A stretch of DNA of 64,000 nt from an uncultured Pelagibacteraceae bacterium (GTDB taxonomy: Bacteria > Pseudomonadota > Alphaproteobacteria > Pelagibacterales > Pelagibacteraceae), in assembly GCA_902632445.1 (NCBI GenBank), contig CACPCL010000002.1, positions 1 to 64,000 on the forward strand. The letters are read 5' to 3'. The position numbers were made by a program, and so were the translations under genes. Below, in pieces: positions 53,571 through 62,097 of the stretch. Each line of letters starts with the position of its first letter. Position 1 is the stretch's first letter. Below the pieces are notes generated by a model that ran no database searches, had not been told where the DNA came from, and was given only the letters and a program-made list of their open reading frames with translations.

Positions 53571-54599
53571 ATGGATTCGTTAATTATAGTTTTAATCGTA
53601 TTATTAGTTGTTATTAATCTTGGAGTTATTTTCTTCTTAATAAGAAATAAGCCTGAAAAACTAATAAACCCAGAGCAGACTTTTAAAGATGAATTCAATT
53701 CATTTAAAGAAACCTTTGGTCAATCTTTTGGCTCTATGAGTAAAGAAATTGCTAAAGATATGACTGGAGCTTTGACTAAAGTTGATGAAAAAGTTTCAGT
53801 TTTTAACCAGCAAGTAAGTGAGCTCAATAAAAGTCAAGATAACTTTAGTAGAATTTTAAGTGGAGTTAAAACCTATGGGACACTTGCAGAATTTGGATTA
53901 GGTGCTCTTCTAAAAGATTTATTACCAGCATCTCAATTTATTGCTAATGCAAAAATGAAAGATGATACGTCAGAAACAGTTGAATTTGCTATCAAACTTC
54001 AAGATGTTTTATTACCCATAGACAGTCATTGGCCTGTAGAAAAATATAAAGCAATTGATGACGCTTACAATTCTAATAACAAAGAGGCTCAAACAGAGGC
54101 GAGAAAAGATTTAGCTGCAGCTTTTAGATTGAAAGCTAAAACGGTAAACTCTAAATACATAGCACCTCCTAAAAGTACAGATTTTGCGATCGTTTACGTT
54201 CCTACTGAAGGATTATTCTCAGAACTTTCAAGCTATAGAGATCCAAAAACAAAAGAACTTTTATTACAAGAGCTTAGAACAAAATATAAAGTAACAGTTT
54301 CTGGTCCTAATACTTTATCTGCTTTGTTGCAATCTTATCATTTAGGATTTCAAACACTAAAAGTTCAACAGCATGCAACTCAAATCTATAGTGACTTAAG
54401 AAATATAAGCTCTAGGTTTGAAAAACATTTTGATGGGATTAAAGACTTAAGAAAGAAATTAGAACAGGCCATGACTGCAACCGATGGTTTTGGTAGAGAT
54501 GCGAGATCTATAATGAATACGCTTGGGAATATAAAAGATCCAGAGCAAGTAACAGATTCCTTGAAAGAAAATCCAGAAAAGATAAAAGTTTTAAAGTAA
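53571..54599 (+). CDS. rmuC: RmuC-family DNA recombination protein
   Basis: Predicted nuclease-like protein that limits DNA inversions in E. coli. An N-terminal membrane anchor (about 4-24) precedes a coiled coil (~35-110). The RmuC domain follows with KTYGTLAEFGLGALLKDLLPASQ, VLLPIDSHWPVEKYKAIDDAY and FAIVYVPTEGLF. It has 342 residues. It lies 16 bases after the ADP-ribosylglycohydrolase gene and 9 bases before sbcB. Confidence 0.9.
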   Translation: MDSLIIVLIVLLVVINLGVIFFLIRNKPEKLINPEQTFKDEFNSFKETFGQSFGSMSKEIAKDMTGALTKVDEKVSVFNQQVSELNKSQDNFSRILSGVKTYGTLAEFGLGALLKDLLPASQFIANAKMKDDTSETVEFAIKLQDVLLPIDSHWPVEKYKAIDDAYNSNNKEAQTEARKDLAAAFRLKAKTVNSKYIAPPKSTDFAIVYVPTEGLFSELSSYRDPKTKELLLQELRTKYKVTVSGPNTLSALLQSYHLGFQTLKVQQHATQIYSDLRNISSRFEKHFDGIKDLRKKLEQAMTATDGFGRDARSIMNTLGNIKDPEQVTDSLKENPEKIKVLK

Positions 54600-54608
54600 A
54601 CATAAATT

Positions 54609-56030
54609 ATGTCTAACTTTGTCTTTTACGATTTCGAGACCAGTTCATCTAATAAATATTGGGGCCAAATAATTCAAATTGGCGCTGTATTAACAAATGA
54701 CAATTTAGATGAACTAGATCGTTTTGATGCTAGGTGTAGATTAAGTCCTGGAATAATTCCAGAAGCAATGGCGCTGATCGTGAACAAGACCTCACCCTCA
54801 ATGCTAAAAAAATCTAACCTTTCTCATTATGAAATGATTAGGCAGTTTGTTGAAACACTTAAAAGATGGGGTAAGGCTACTTATATTGGGTTCAATAGCA
54901 TTGAGTTTGATGAGGAATTCTTAAGGTGCACTTTATTTCAAACATTAGAATATCCTTATATTACTAGCACAAACGGAAACACTAGAGGAGACATCTTAAG
55001 TTTGGCAAGGGCCGCTAACTTATATTACCCAAATACACTTAAAAATTCTGTAAACGAAAAAGGGAACGATGTTTACAAATTAGATCAAATGGCACCTTTA
55101 AATGGAATTGAACACGGAGATGCACATAGTGCAATTGGTGATGTGATAGCAACTATTGGAATAGCAAAATTAATTTCTAAAAAAGCTCCAAATGTTTGGA
55201 AAGCAAGCATGTTAACTATGGATAAAAATCAGTCTTTAGAATTAATTAAAAAAGAATTACTTTTTTGTACAAATGAATATTTTTATGGAAGAAGTAGACC
55301 TTATGTTCAAACTTATATTTGTCAGCATCCTCAATATCAATGGCCATTATGTTTTGATTTGAGACATGATCCTTCTCCATATTTGAAAATGCCAATTAAA
55401 GAATTAACTGCAGCAATGAAAAAACAACCAAAATTCATTAGAACTGTTAGACACAATAAACATCCAGTTATTATGAATCCATCTTATGGGAATCAATTTG
55501 ATGAGTACAAACTTATTGGTACAAAAAAATTAGAGGAAAGAGCTAAAATGATAAAAAACAACGAAGCTTTTGCGGAAAAGGTTTCCTCAGTAAAACGATC
55601 TGAAATTGATGAAAAAGAACAGACAAAGTCACAAGAAGATTTATATAATGAGGAAAGTATTTACGCAAAATTTACATCAACAGAAGATAATAAAATAATG
55701 CCAGAGTTTCACAGTGCTGACTGGAGTAAAAAACTTCAAGTTATATCCAAATTTAAAGATGAGAGATTACAGTACTTTGGAAAAAAACTTCTTTACATGG
55801 AAAAACCTGAGATTTTAAATAAATCTGACTTTAATTTGATTCATAAAGATATTTCAAAAAAACTATTAAGTACTAATAATGAAAACTGGAATACAATTCC
55901 AAGAACTTATTCAGAGATAGATACTTTAAGAGCAAAATTTGAAAAAGAAAACCAACCAGAGAAACTTAAAATATTAGATGATATTAACGCATACGTTGAA
56001 GATTTAGAAAAATATTATTCATCTGCATAG
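54609..56030 (+). CDS. sbcB: Exodeoxyribonuclease I
   Basis: 3'-5' single-strand exonuclease used in mismatch repair and recombination. DEDD motif I is FYDFETSSSNKYWGQIIQIG, motif II is GFNSIEFDEEFLR, and motif III is HSAIGDVIATI. Family-specific SH3-like and C-terminal parts follow (KMPIKELTAAMKKQPK). It has 473 residues, close to E. coli ExoI. It follows rmuC directly, suggesting a joint role at DNA ends. Confidence 0.92.
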   Translation: MSNFVFYDFETSSSNKYWGQIIQIGAVLTNDNLDELDRFDARCRLSPGIIPEAMALIVNKTSPSMLKKSNLSHYEMIRQFVETLKRWGKATYIGFNSIEFDEEFLRCTLFQTLEYPYITSTNGNTRGDILSLARAANLYYPNTLKNSVNEKGNDVYKLDQMAPLNGIEHGDAHSAIGDVIATIGIAKLISKKAPNVWKASMLTMDKNQSLELIKKELLFCTNEYFYGRSRPYVQTYICQHPQYQWPLCFDLRHDPSPYLKMPIKELTAAMKKQPKFIRTVRHNKHPVIMNPSYGNQFDEYKLIGTKKLEERAKMIKNNEAFAEKVSSVKRSEIDEKEQTKSQEDLYNEESIYAKFTSTEDNKIMPEFHSADWSKKLQVISKFKDERLQYFGKKLLYMEKPEILNKSDFNLIHKDISKKLLSTNNENWNTIPRTYSEIDTLRAKFEKENQPEKLKILDDINAYVEDLEKYYSSA

Positions 56031-56064
56031 TTGACAAAAAATGAAAAATACTTAATTAAAGGTT

Positions 56065-56382
56065 ATGGCATTTAAAGATTCTACAGACGAAAAATTTAGC
56101 GATCAAATAGGTGGAAGCAAACTTTCACTAATACAATTTTCGGCCTCATGGTGTGGACCCTGTCAGCAACTTAAACCGATAGTAGAGAAAATTTCAAATG
56201 ACATGTCAGACAAAATAGATTGCTATTATCATGATATTGAAAGTCAACCTAATGAGCCAACCAAGTATTCAGTAAGAGGTGTGCCAACTATTCTTTTATT
56301 TAAAGAGGGAAAACTTTTAGGAACTAAAGTTGGTGCTTCAAGCGAAAAAGATATGCTTGAATTTATTAAACCTCACATTTAA
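56065..56382 (+). CDS. trxA: Thioredoxin
   Basis: Cytoplasmic disulphide reductase, 105 residues. The active site is WCGPC with Cys30 and Cys33, the cis-Pro is in RGVPTILLFKEGK, and SATS-like family end is KDMLEFIKPHI. It shares a TTAA stop palindrome with the opposed folC gene. Confidence 0.94.
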   Translation: MAFKDSTDEKFSDQIGGSKLSLIQFSASWCGPCQQLKPIVEKISNDMSDKIDCYYHDIESQPNEPTKYSVRGVPTILLFKEGKLLGTKVGASSEKDMLEFIKPHI

Positions 56383-57641
56383 TTTTTATTTAAAATATTT
56401 CCACAGTTATAAAGACTACCAAAACAAACGATTAATTTTTTTTCTTTACTACTAATTTTTTTTAATGCTTCTGTGAAATTATTACTTTTTTCTACTTTGA
56501 ATTTATTTTTGACTGCTACTTTATAAAGTTCATTAGCTGAGACCGAGCTGAATTCATTTTCGATGGGCATTGTAACAACTTTTTTAAATACCCCTTTAAG
56601 CTGTTTTATAAATAAATCTGGATCTTTATTTTTAGTCATAGCCCAAATTCCATATTTAGGAATTTTAATATCTTTTAAATATTTTGCTAGGTTTTGCGCA
56701 TCAGTGGTAGCATGTGCGCCATCAATCATAATGATTTCATTTCTGAAAAGCTTTTTTTTAATTTTACCTTCATTAAGGTATTGAAAACGACCCTCAAAAG
56801 AGAGCATGGGCAAAGTCTTTTGGATAGTTTTCTTATTTATATTAAGATCAAGAGCTACTTTTATAGCCAGGCAAACATTTTCAAACATTCCTTTAGAATA
56901 AATATTTTTAGTATTAAACTTTATTTTAAATTTTCTATCTTGATAGTAATACTGTTTACCTTTTTTAATTAATTTCCAAGAGTTCGGGTAAATAATTTTA
57001 CTTGTATTATTTTTCAATTGTGTTTTGATTTTTCTTAAAACATATGGCGTCTGCTTACCTATATAAATATTTGTAAAATTACTAAGAAACCTTACATCTT
57101 CTTTTATAATTTCATCCAAAGTTTTTCTTTTTAAAAAATTTAAATGTTGTTTATTGATATTCGTACAAATCTGGAGTTTTGGAAAATCATTTATGTTATT
57201 AGAGTCAAGTCTCCAGAGAGCGCCTGTTTCTTGTATATTATAATCAGCGTTAACTTTTGAGGCATTTATAATGTAAATTAAAGTAAGGCATTCAAAAACT
57301 GTTAATGGAATATTTAATTTTTCTATCTGTTTTATAGTTTTTTTAATTTCTTTATGACTTAAGTATTTATCACCCATGTAAAATCTTTCACTTATATCTC
57401 TAAGAGAAGGTGAAACATGAGTCGTTACCTTTTGATTATTAGCTTCGATAAATGATTTCAAAGAAAATAAAGTAGTAAATTTACCCGACTCACCAATCAC
57501 TGAAATCACATTTTTAAGTTTTTTCTCTGGGTGTCCTAACAATTTTAAAGCTAATTTGATTCTTTTCAGACCAAAGTTTACAGATTTACTAAATAGTTTA
57601 TGATTAGCTAGCTGATTGTAAAGACTGATCGACTGTGACAT
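56379..57641 (-). CDS. folC: Folylpolyglutamate/dihydrofolate synthase FolC, motif-divergent
   Basis: Mur-ligase-fold enzyme adding glutamate to folates, 420 residues. It keeps the overall order of FolC but departs from usual motifs. The P-loop is IGESGKFTT (50-57) rather than GTNGKGS, the QETGALWRLDSNN block replaces EVGLGGRLDATN, and the metal/phosphate motif is DGAHAT instead of DGAHNP. The substitutions may lower or alter activity. The start overlaps accD by 38 bases. Placement after accD is the usual alphaproteobacterial order. Confidence 0.85.
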   Translation of the reverse strand: MSQSISLYNQLANHKLFSKSVNFGLKRIKLALKLLGHPEKKLKNVISVIGESGKFTTLFSLKSFIEANNQKVTTHVSPSLRDISERFYMGDKYLSHKEIKKTIKQIEKLNIPLTVFECLTLIYIINASKVNADYNIQETGALWRLDSNNINDFPKLQICTNINKQHLNFLKRKTLDEIIKEDVRFLSNFTNIYIGKQTPYVLRKIKTQLKNNTSKIIYPNSWKLIKKGKQYYYQDRKFKIKFNTKNIYSKGMFENVCLAIKVALDLNINKKTIQKTLPMLSFEGRFQYLNEGKIKKKLFRNEIIMIDGAHATTDAQNLAKYLKDIKIPKYGIWAMTKNKDPDLFIKQLKGVFKKVVTMPIENEFSSVSANELYKVAVKNKFKVEKSNNFTEALKKISSKEKKLIVCFGSLYNCGNILNKN

Positions 57642-58518
57642 TGGACTCTTGTTTAGCTTGAGCCTCAGCTTTTTTCAATAGAACATTTAATAACGTCCCA
57701 ATAGTTGAATTTAAATATTGTCTTTCAACAATCAGATCTATTCCCCCGTGATCTTTTACATATTCTGCAGTTTGAAAATCATCGGGCAGGGTTTCTCTAA
57801 CTGTATCTTGAATAACTCTTCGCCCAGCAAAACCTATTACACTTTTAGGCTCACTAATTAATACATCACCTAGCATAGCCCAAGAGGCTGTTACTCCCCC
57901 AGTTGTAGGATTAGTTAATACTACAATAAAAGGAATATTTTTTTTCTTTAGTTCATTAACCGCCAAAGCTGTTCTTGACATTTGCATCAATGCAATAGAA
58001 CTCTCATGCATTCGTTGACCTCCTGAACAGCTAAAAAATATGTAAGGCAAATTATTTTCAATAGCTCGCTGAGCTCCAGCTATAAAAGCCTCACCAGAGG
58101 CTGCTCCAAATGATCCCCCAATGAATCTAAAATCTTGTGCTCCTGCAATAACATTTGTTTTTTGAACTTTACCACTAGCAATTAATACTGCATCATTTTG
58201 ACCAGTAAGTTCTCTAGCAGCTTTTAATCGGTCTGTATATTTCTTCTTATCCTCAAAATTTAAAGGATCATCTTTTGGAAGAGGTGTTTCAATTATTTGA
58301 AACTCTTTTTTATCAAAAAAAGTCTCAAATCTTTCTTTACAAGTAAGCTTATGATGTTCACCACACTTAGGGCAAACTTTTAGATTGGAATTCATATCTT
58401 CGGAGTAAATTAAATTTTTACAACTGCATGTAGTCCACAGGTTTGCTTCAACCTTAGAAGATTTCTTTTCAAAAAGAGATTTTATTTTCGGCTTAATAAA
58501 TTTTGTTATCCAATTCAT
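57604..58518 (-). CDS. accD: Acetyl-CoA carboxylase carboxyltransferase subunit beta
   Basis: Beta subunit of the carboxyltransferase that makes malonyl-CoA for fatty acids. The carboxyltransferase core has CSGGQRMHES, VLTNPTTGGVTASWAMLGD and VIGFAGRRVIQDT. The N-terminal zinc finger has Cys at 31, 33, 49 and 52: the first pair is CxC rather than the usual CxxC. It has 304 residues. It overlaps trpA by 4 bases and folC by 38. Confidence 0.92.
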   Translation of the reverse strand: MNWITKFIKPKIKSLFEKKSSKVEANLWTTCSCKNLIYSEDMNSNLKVCPKCGEHHKLTCKERFETFFDKKEFQIIETPLPKDDPLNFEDKKKYTDRLKAARELTGQNDAVLIASGKVQKTNVIAGAQDFRFIGGSFGAASGEAFIAGAQRAIENNLPYIFFSCSGGQRMHESSIALMQMSRTALAVNELKKKNIPFIVVLTNPTTGGVTASWAMLGDVLISEPKSVIGFAGRRVIQDTVRETLPDDFQTAEYVKDHGGIDLIVERQYLNSTIGTLLNVLLKKAEAQAKQESNVTVDQSLQSAS

Positions 58519-59315
58519 AAAATTTTATTTTTTAGATTGTACACAACTTTATCTAATTTTGTGACAGGATTTTGTCTCATTTTGAGTGAATTAGTAATAG
58601 TTTTACACAATAAACTACCTACAACTAGACCATCTGCAGATTTGAGAGATTTTATTGTCTTTTCAGTGATTCCAAAGCCAATAACTAAGTTTTTCTTAGA
58701 GTTGATTCTTTTAATTTTTTTGTAGTTTTCTAAAATTCTTCTTGGTGATACTTTTAGTTTACCCCCAGTCGTTGAAAGCATTGATATATAATAAATCATA
58801 TCATGCGAATCTTTAATAATTTTTTTCATTCTGTTAATAGAGGTTGTTGGTGAAAGCAGTTGTACAAAATTAATTGATCTTTTTTTACATTTAAAAGCAA
58901 AGTCCTTATTTTCTGGATATGGAAGGTCGACTATTATTAAACCATCTACACCGGATCTTTTACATCTTTTTAAGAAATTATTTTCACCACTTTGATAAAT
59001 CAGATTATAATATCCCATTAGTATTAGTGGCTTCTTAGGATTTTTCTTTTTAAAATTTTTTACTATATGAAAAACATCTTTTAGTTTAGTGCCTTTTGAA
59101 AGTGCACGGTGTGAACTTCCTTGAATTTGTCCTCCATCAGCGATTGGGGTATTGTGAGGAAATCCAAGCTCAAGTATATCTGCATGTTGAGATATTTTAT
59201 TCAATATTTTTAAAGAGATTTCTTTTGTGCTATCACCTGCCACTGTATAAGTTATCAAAGCTGGTCTTTTTTGTCTCTTACAATTATCAAAAGCCAAAGC
59301 AATTTTCGATTTCAT
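58515..59315 (-). CDS. trpA: Tryptophan synthase alpha chain
   Basis: Cleaves indole-3-glycerol phosphate to indole. The catalytic Glu is in DILELGFPHNTPIADGG and the catalytic Asp in its ADG. LMGYYNLIYQSG, IIVDLPYPE and VIGFGI are the other family blocks. The loop GVTG is replaced by STTGGK. It has 266 residues. It overlaps both trpB and accD by 4 bases. Confidence 0.93.
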   Translation of the reverse strand: MKSKIALAFDNCKRQKRPALITYTVAGDSTKEISLKILNKISQHADILELGFPHNTPIADGGQIQGSSHRALSKGTKLKDVFHIVKNFKKKNPKKPLILMGYYNLIYQSGENNFLKRCKRSGVDGLIIVDLPYPENKDFAFKCKKRSINFVQLLSPTTSINRMKKIIKDSHDMIYYISMLSTTGGKLKVSPRRILENYKKIKRINSKKNLVIGFGITEKTIKSLKSADGLVVGSLLCKTITNSLKMRQNPVTKLDKVVYNLKNKIL

Positions 59316-60545
59316 CTGATGTAAGAACCTAATTTGTCTTTGATAATATCTTTATCTTTGAGACTGTCTCCGCAAGAATTAACAATAATTACTTCTGATG
59401 ATTTTAATTTTGGTGCCAGCTTAATTGCTTCAGCAAAAGCATGTGAGGGTTCAAGTGAGGGTGAAATATTTTCAAGTTTTGAAACTAATTGATAAGCTTT
59501 TAAAGCTTGTTCATCGCTAGCAGAAGTATACTTTGCCCTTTTTGCGTCCTTCAAAAAACAGTGCAATGGAGAAATACCCGGATAGTCAAGCCCAGCAGAA
59601 ATAGATTCAGTAGAACCTATTTGACCTTCTTTATCTTGTATAACATATTGAGCTGCTCCATGCAGAATACCAATTTTAGAACCATTTGATAATGGTGCAG
59701 CATGAAGCTTACTATTTTTTGGCCCACCTGCTTCTACTCCAATGAATTCAGCTTTTGTATCCATGAACTCATTCCAAAAACCTGCAGCTGAACTTCCACC
59801 TCCAACACAGTTAATTAATTTTAATTTATTAGGAATTTTTCCAAATTCTTCTTTAACTTGTTTAATTAACTCTCTTGATATTTGGGCAGTGCTCCAAGCA
59901 CAAATTTTAATAAATATATTTGGACCAACAGTTGAACCAACGCACATATGAGTAGTATCGCAGTTTGACACCCAGTACCTCATACATTCACTGACGGCGT
60001 CCACTAATGTTTGACTTCCAGTGGTTACTGGAACTATCTCAGCATTATTTTTTCTCATAGCTTCAACATTAGGTCTTTGGCGCTTGATATCTTTAGCTCC
60101 CATAAAAATTTTACACTTAAGACCAAATTTTTTTGCAGCCATAGAAAGCATTTTACCAGCGTAACCGGCGCCTGGTATCCCCCACGATCTCTCGAAGTCC
60201 AGCTTTTCGAGCTATTAAACAATGGACAGTGGCGTTATAGATCTTGTGAGCACCACCATTAGCTTCAGACACGACCTTTGCATAAATTTGCGCACCTCCT
60301 AGGTGATCTGTTAAATTTTCTAACTTAATAAAAGGTGTTGGTGCCCCAACATAGTTATAAAAATAAAAATCTCTCTCTTTTAAAAATTTTTTATCTTTTC
60401 TAAGTTTTGAAAAAAGTTTAGTTAAATCTTCTATCGGTTTTTTTAACGTTTCCGGAATAAAGTTTCCACCAAATCTACCGCCATACATGAAGTTTTTATC
60501 ATGTTGATCTATTAAAGGGATTCCTTTTTTAATTTTTAAACTCAT
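59312..60545 (-). pseudogene. trpB: Tryptophan synthase beta chain, interrupted by a one-base frameshift
   Basis: PLP enzyme joining indole and serine. The N-terminal part (60545 to stop 60153, 130 residues) holds GGRFGGNFIPETL and the PLP lysine Lys101 in GGAHKIYN. It then changes frame: after GDT (near 60174) the normal continuation GAGYAGKMLSMAAKKFGL lies in the +1 frame and runs to 59312. Removing one base (a T on the plus strand near 60173) restores ~410 codons. Several family residues also differ: REDLNHT before GAHK, QHG after GAG, and SGRGDKD near the end. It could be a pseudogene, a sequencing error or an unusual frameshift. Confidence 0.85.
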
Positions 60546-61143
60546 TTACTTTTTTTATAAATTTTTTTATTTTTTGATGATCTTTGTATCCTATTTCAGC
60601 ATCTGTTTCCAAGTTACTTGATAAATCGCAAAAGGTAATACCTAAAGTCTTTATATTTTCAATATTACTTTGAGAAATTGAGCCTGCCAATGCATATCTT
60701 TCTCCTTTTGGAAGTTTTGAGATTAATTTTTTTGGAAACTCAATAGATTCTTCCATACCAGGGGTGTCAAATAAAATTATATCGGCATTTGTGTATACCT
60801 TATAATTATCTATATCCTTTTCATCTCTTATCTTTATAGCTTTTATAATTTTAAGTCCTGTTGATTTTATTTCATCAACTCTATCTTTTGTTTCTGATCC
60901 ATGTAGCTGAATAAAGTCAAAATTTCCCATCACGACACTTTTAATAAACTCATCACTTGGATTAACTGTTACAGCTACAAATTTTGAGTTTAATTTATTA
61001 TATCTTTTCAATTTTTTTATTTCTTCTAAATTTACATTCCTTGGAGATTTTGCATAAAATATGAAACCTAAAAAATCTACTCCTAGGTCAATACAGAGCT
61101 GTACATCTCTGGCCGGGTGCAAACCACAAATTTTTACTCTCAT
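60529..61143 (-). CDS. trpF: Phosphoribosylanthranilate isomerase
   Basis: Tryptophan pathway isomerase, a (beta/alpha)8 barrel of 204 residues. The catalytic Cys is in MRVKICGLH, and the opposite catalytic Asp in IILFDTPG. FIFYAKSPRNV, FIQLHGSE and ALAGSISQSNI (phosphate site) are present. It overlaps the trpB start by 17 bases and lies 1 base after pyrF. Confidence 0.93.
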   Translation of the reverse strand: MRVKICGLHPARDVQLCIDLGVDFLGFIFYAKSPRNVNLEEIKKLKRYNKLNSKFVAVTVNPSDEFIKSVVMGNFDFIQLHGSETKDRVDEIKSTGLKIIKAIKIRDEKDIDNYKVYTNADIILFDTPGMEESIEFPKKLISKLPKGERYALAGSISQSNIENIKTLGITFCDLSSNLETDAEIGYKDHQKIKKFIKKVNEFKN

Positions 61144-61144
61144 T

Positions 61145-61819
61145 TTATTTTAATTCTTTAATAATTTTTTTAATATTATTTTTTATATTTCCATTAGTAA
61201 TACTTCTACCGATTACTAAGGCTGTAGCACCATTTTTAAAGGCTTCTTTGGGAGTCATTACTCTCTTTTGATCTCCCCTCTTATCATTAAGAAATCTTAT
61301 CCCGGGAGTAATTATTTCTTTTTTAAAAACTTTTTTTACAATTTTAATTTCTTGAGGACTGCATACGATTGCATCTAATTTTGCTTTTGATGCTAATTTA
61401 GCTTGTTGAACTACTAATTTTTTCACATTTTTTTCAAATCCTATTTCTTTTAAAGATTTGTTATCAAGTGAAGTAAGTATAGTAACACCAATCAATTTAG
61501 TTTTTCCAGAAACTTTTTTTGTAGCTTTAAGAGCCTTAAAACCTGAACTGATATGAATAGTAATATAATTTAATTTTAAATCTTTAACAGCTTTAACCGC
61601 AGACACACAAGTATTAGGTATATCTGCTAATTTATAGTCGCCAAATGTAATTTTATTTTTAAGATTTGAAACAAATTTTCTTCCATTTTTAGAATTTAAA
61701 AGTTGTAAACCGAATTTATATCCAAAACTTAACTTTGAATTTTGAGTTTCTTTGATAATTTTTTTTATTTTTTTGAGATTGGTAGTGTCACAAGCAATAA
61801 ATATTTTCTTTTTTTTCAT
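61145..61819 (-). CDS. pyrF: Orotidine 5'-phosphate decarboxylase
   Basis: Last step of UMP synthesis, a (beta/alpha)8 barrel of 224 residues. The catalytic DxKxxD motif is GDYKLADIPNT. The phosphate-site segment is ITPGIRFLNDKRGDQKRVMTP, and VIGRSI is near the end. It overlaps ihfB by 4 bases. In this operon it is upstream of trpF, as in other alphaproteobacteria. Confidence 0.93.
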   Translation of the reverse strand: MKKKKIFIACDTTNLKKIKKIIKETQNSKLSFGYKFGLQLLNSKNGRKFVSNLKNKITFGDYKLADIPNTCVSAVKAVKDLKLNYITIHISSGFKALKATKKVSGKTKLIGVTILTSLDNKSLKEIGFEKNVKKLVVQQAKLASKAKLDAIVCSPQEIKIVKKVFKKEIITPGIRFLNDKRGDQKRVMTPKEAFKNGATALVIGRSITNGNIKNNIKKIIKELK

Positions 61820-62097
61820 TCGTTTATAAAATTTTTAAGTTTTCGACTTGGTCTAAATCTTACCTTATTTTTTTCTGGAACATAAATTATTTCTCCAGTT
61901 CTTGGATTTCTCGCAGAATATTTCTCTTTAATTTTTTTTACAAAAAAAGTACCGAACCCTCTTAACTCAACATTTTTTCTATCAATAAGTGCTTTTTCGA
62001 TAGTATTACAAAATGTTTCTAAAACTAGTTCCGACTCTGAATTATTAATTTGAGGATTTTTTTGTTTTAATTGATCGATGAGGTCTTGTCTTGACAA
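61816..62097 (-). CDS. ihfB: Integration host factor beta subunit (HU/IHF family)
   Basis: DNA-bending protein of the HU/IHF fold, 93 residues. MSRQDLIDQLKQKNPQ and the arm region RGFGTFFVKKIKEKYSARNPRTGE with Pro at the arm tip are characteristic, and FRPSRKLKNFINE ends the protein. The position directly after rpsA is the standard place for ihfB (himD). It abuts the rpsA stop. Confidence 0.93.
   Translation of the reverse strand: MSRQDLIDQLKQKNPQINNSESELVLETFCNTIEKALIDRKNVELRGFGTFFVKKIKEKYSARNPRTGEIIYVPEKNKVRFRPSRKLKNFINE

Noticed and set aside
60171-60185. Explaining the trpB frameshift by one extra G in the GGGGG run
   Set aside because: Removing a G gives VGIPGAG and loses the acidic residue before TGAG; removing the A after ACC gives GDTGAG, which matches the family better. 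The G-run remains a possible sequencing-error site.
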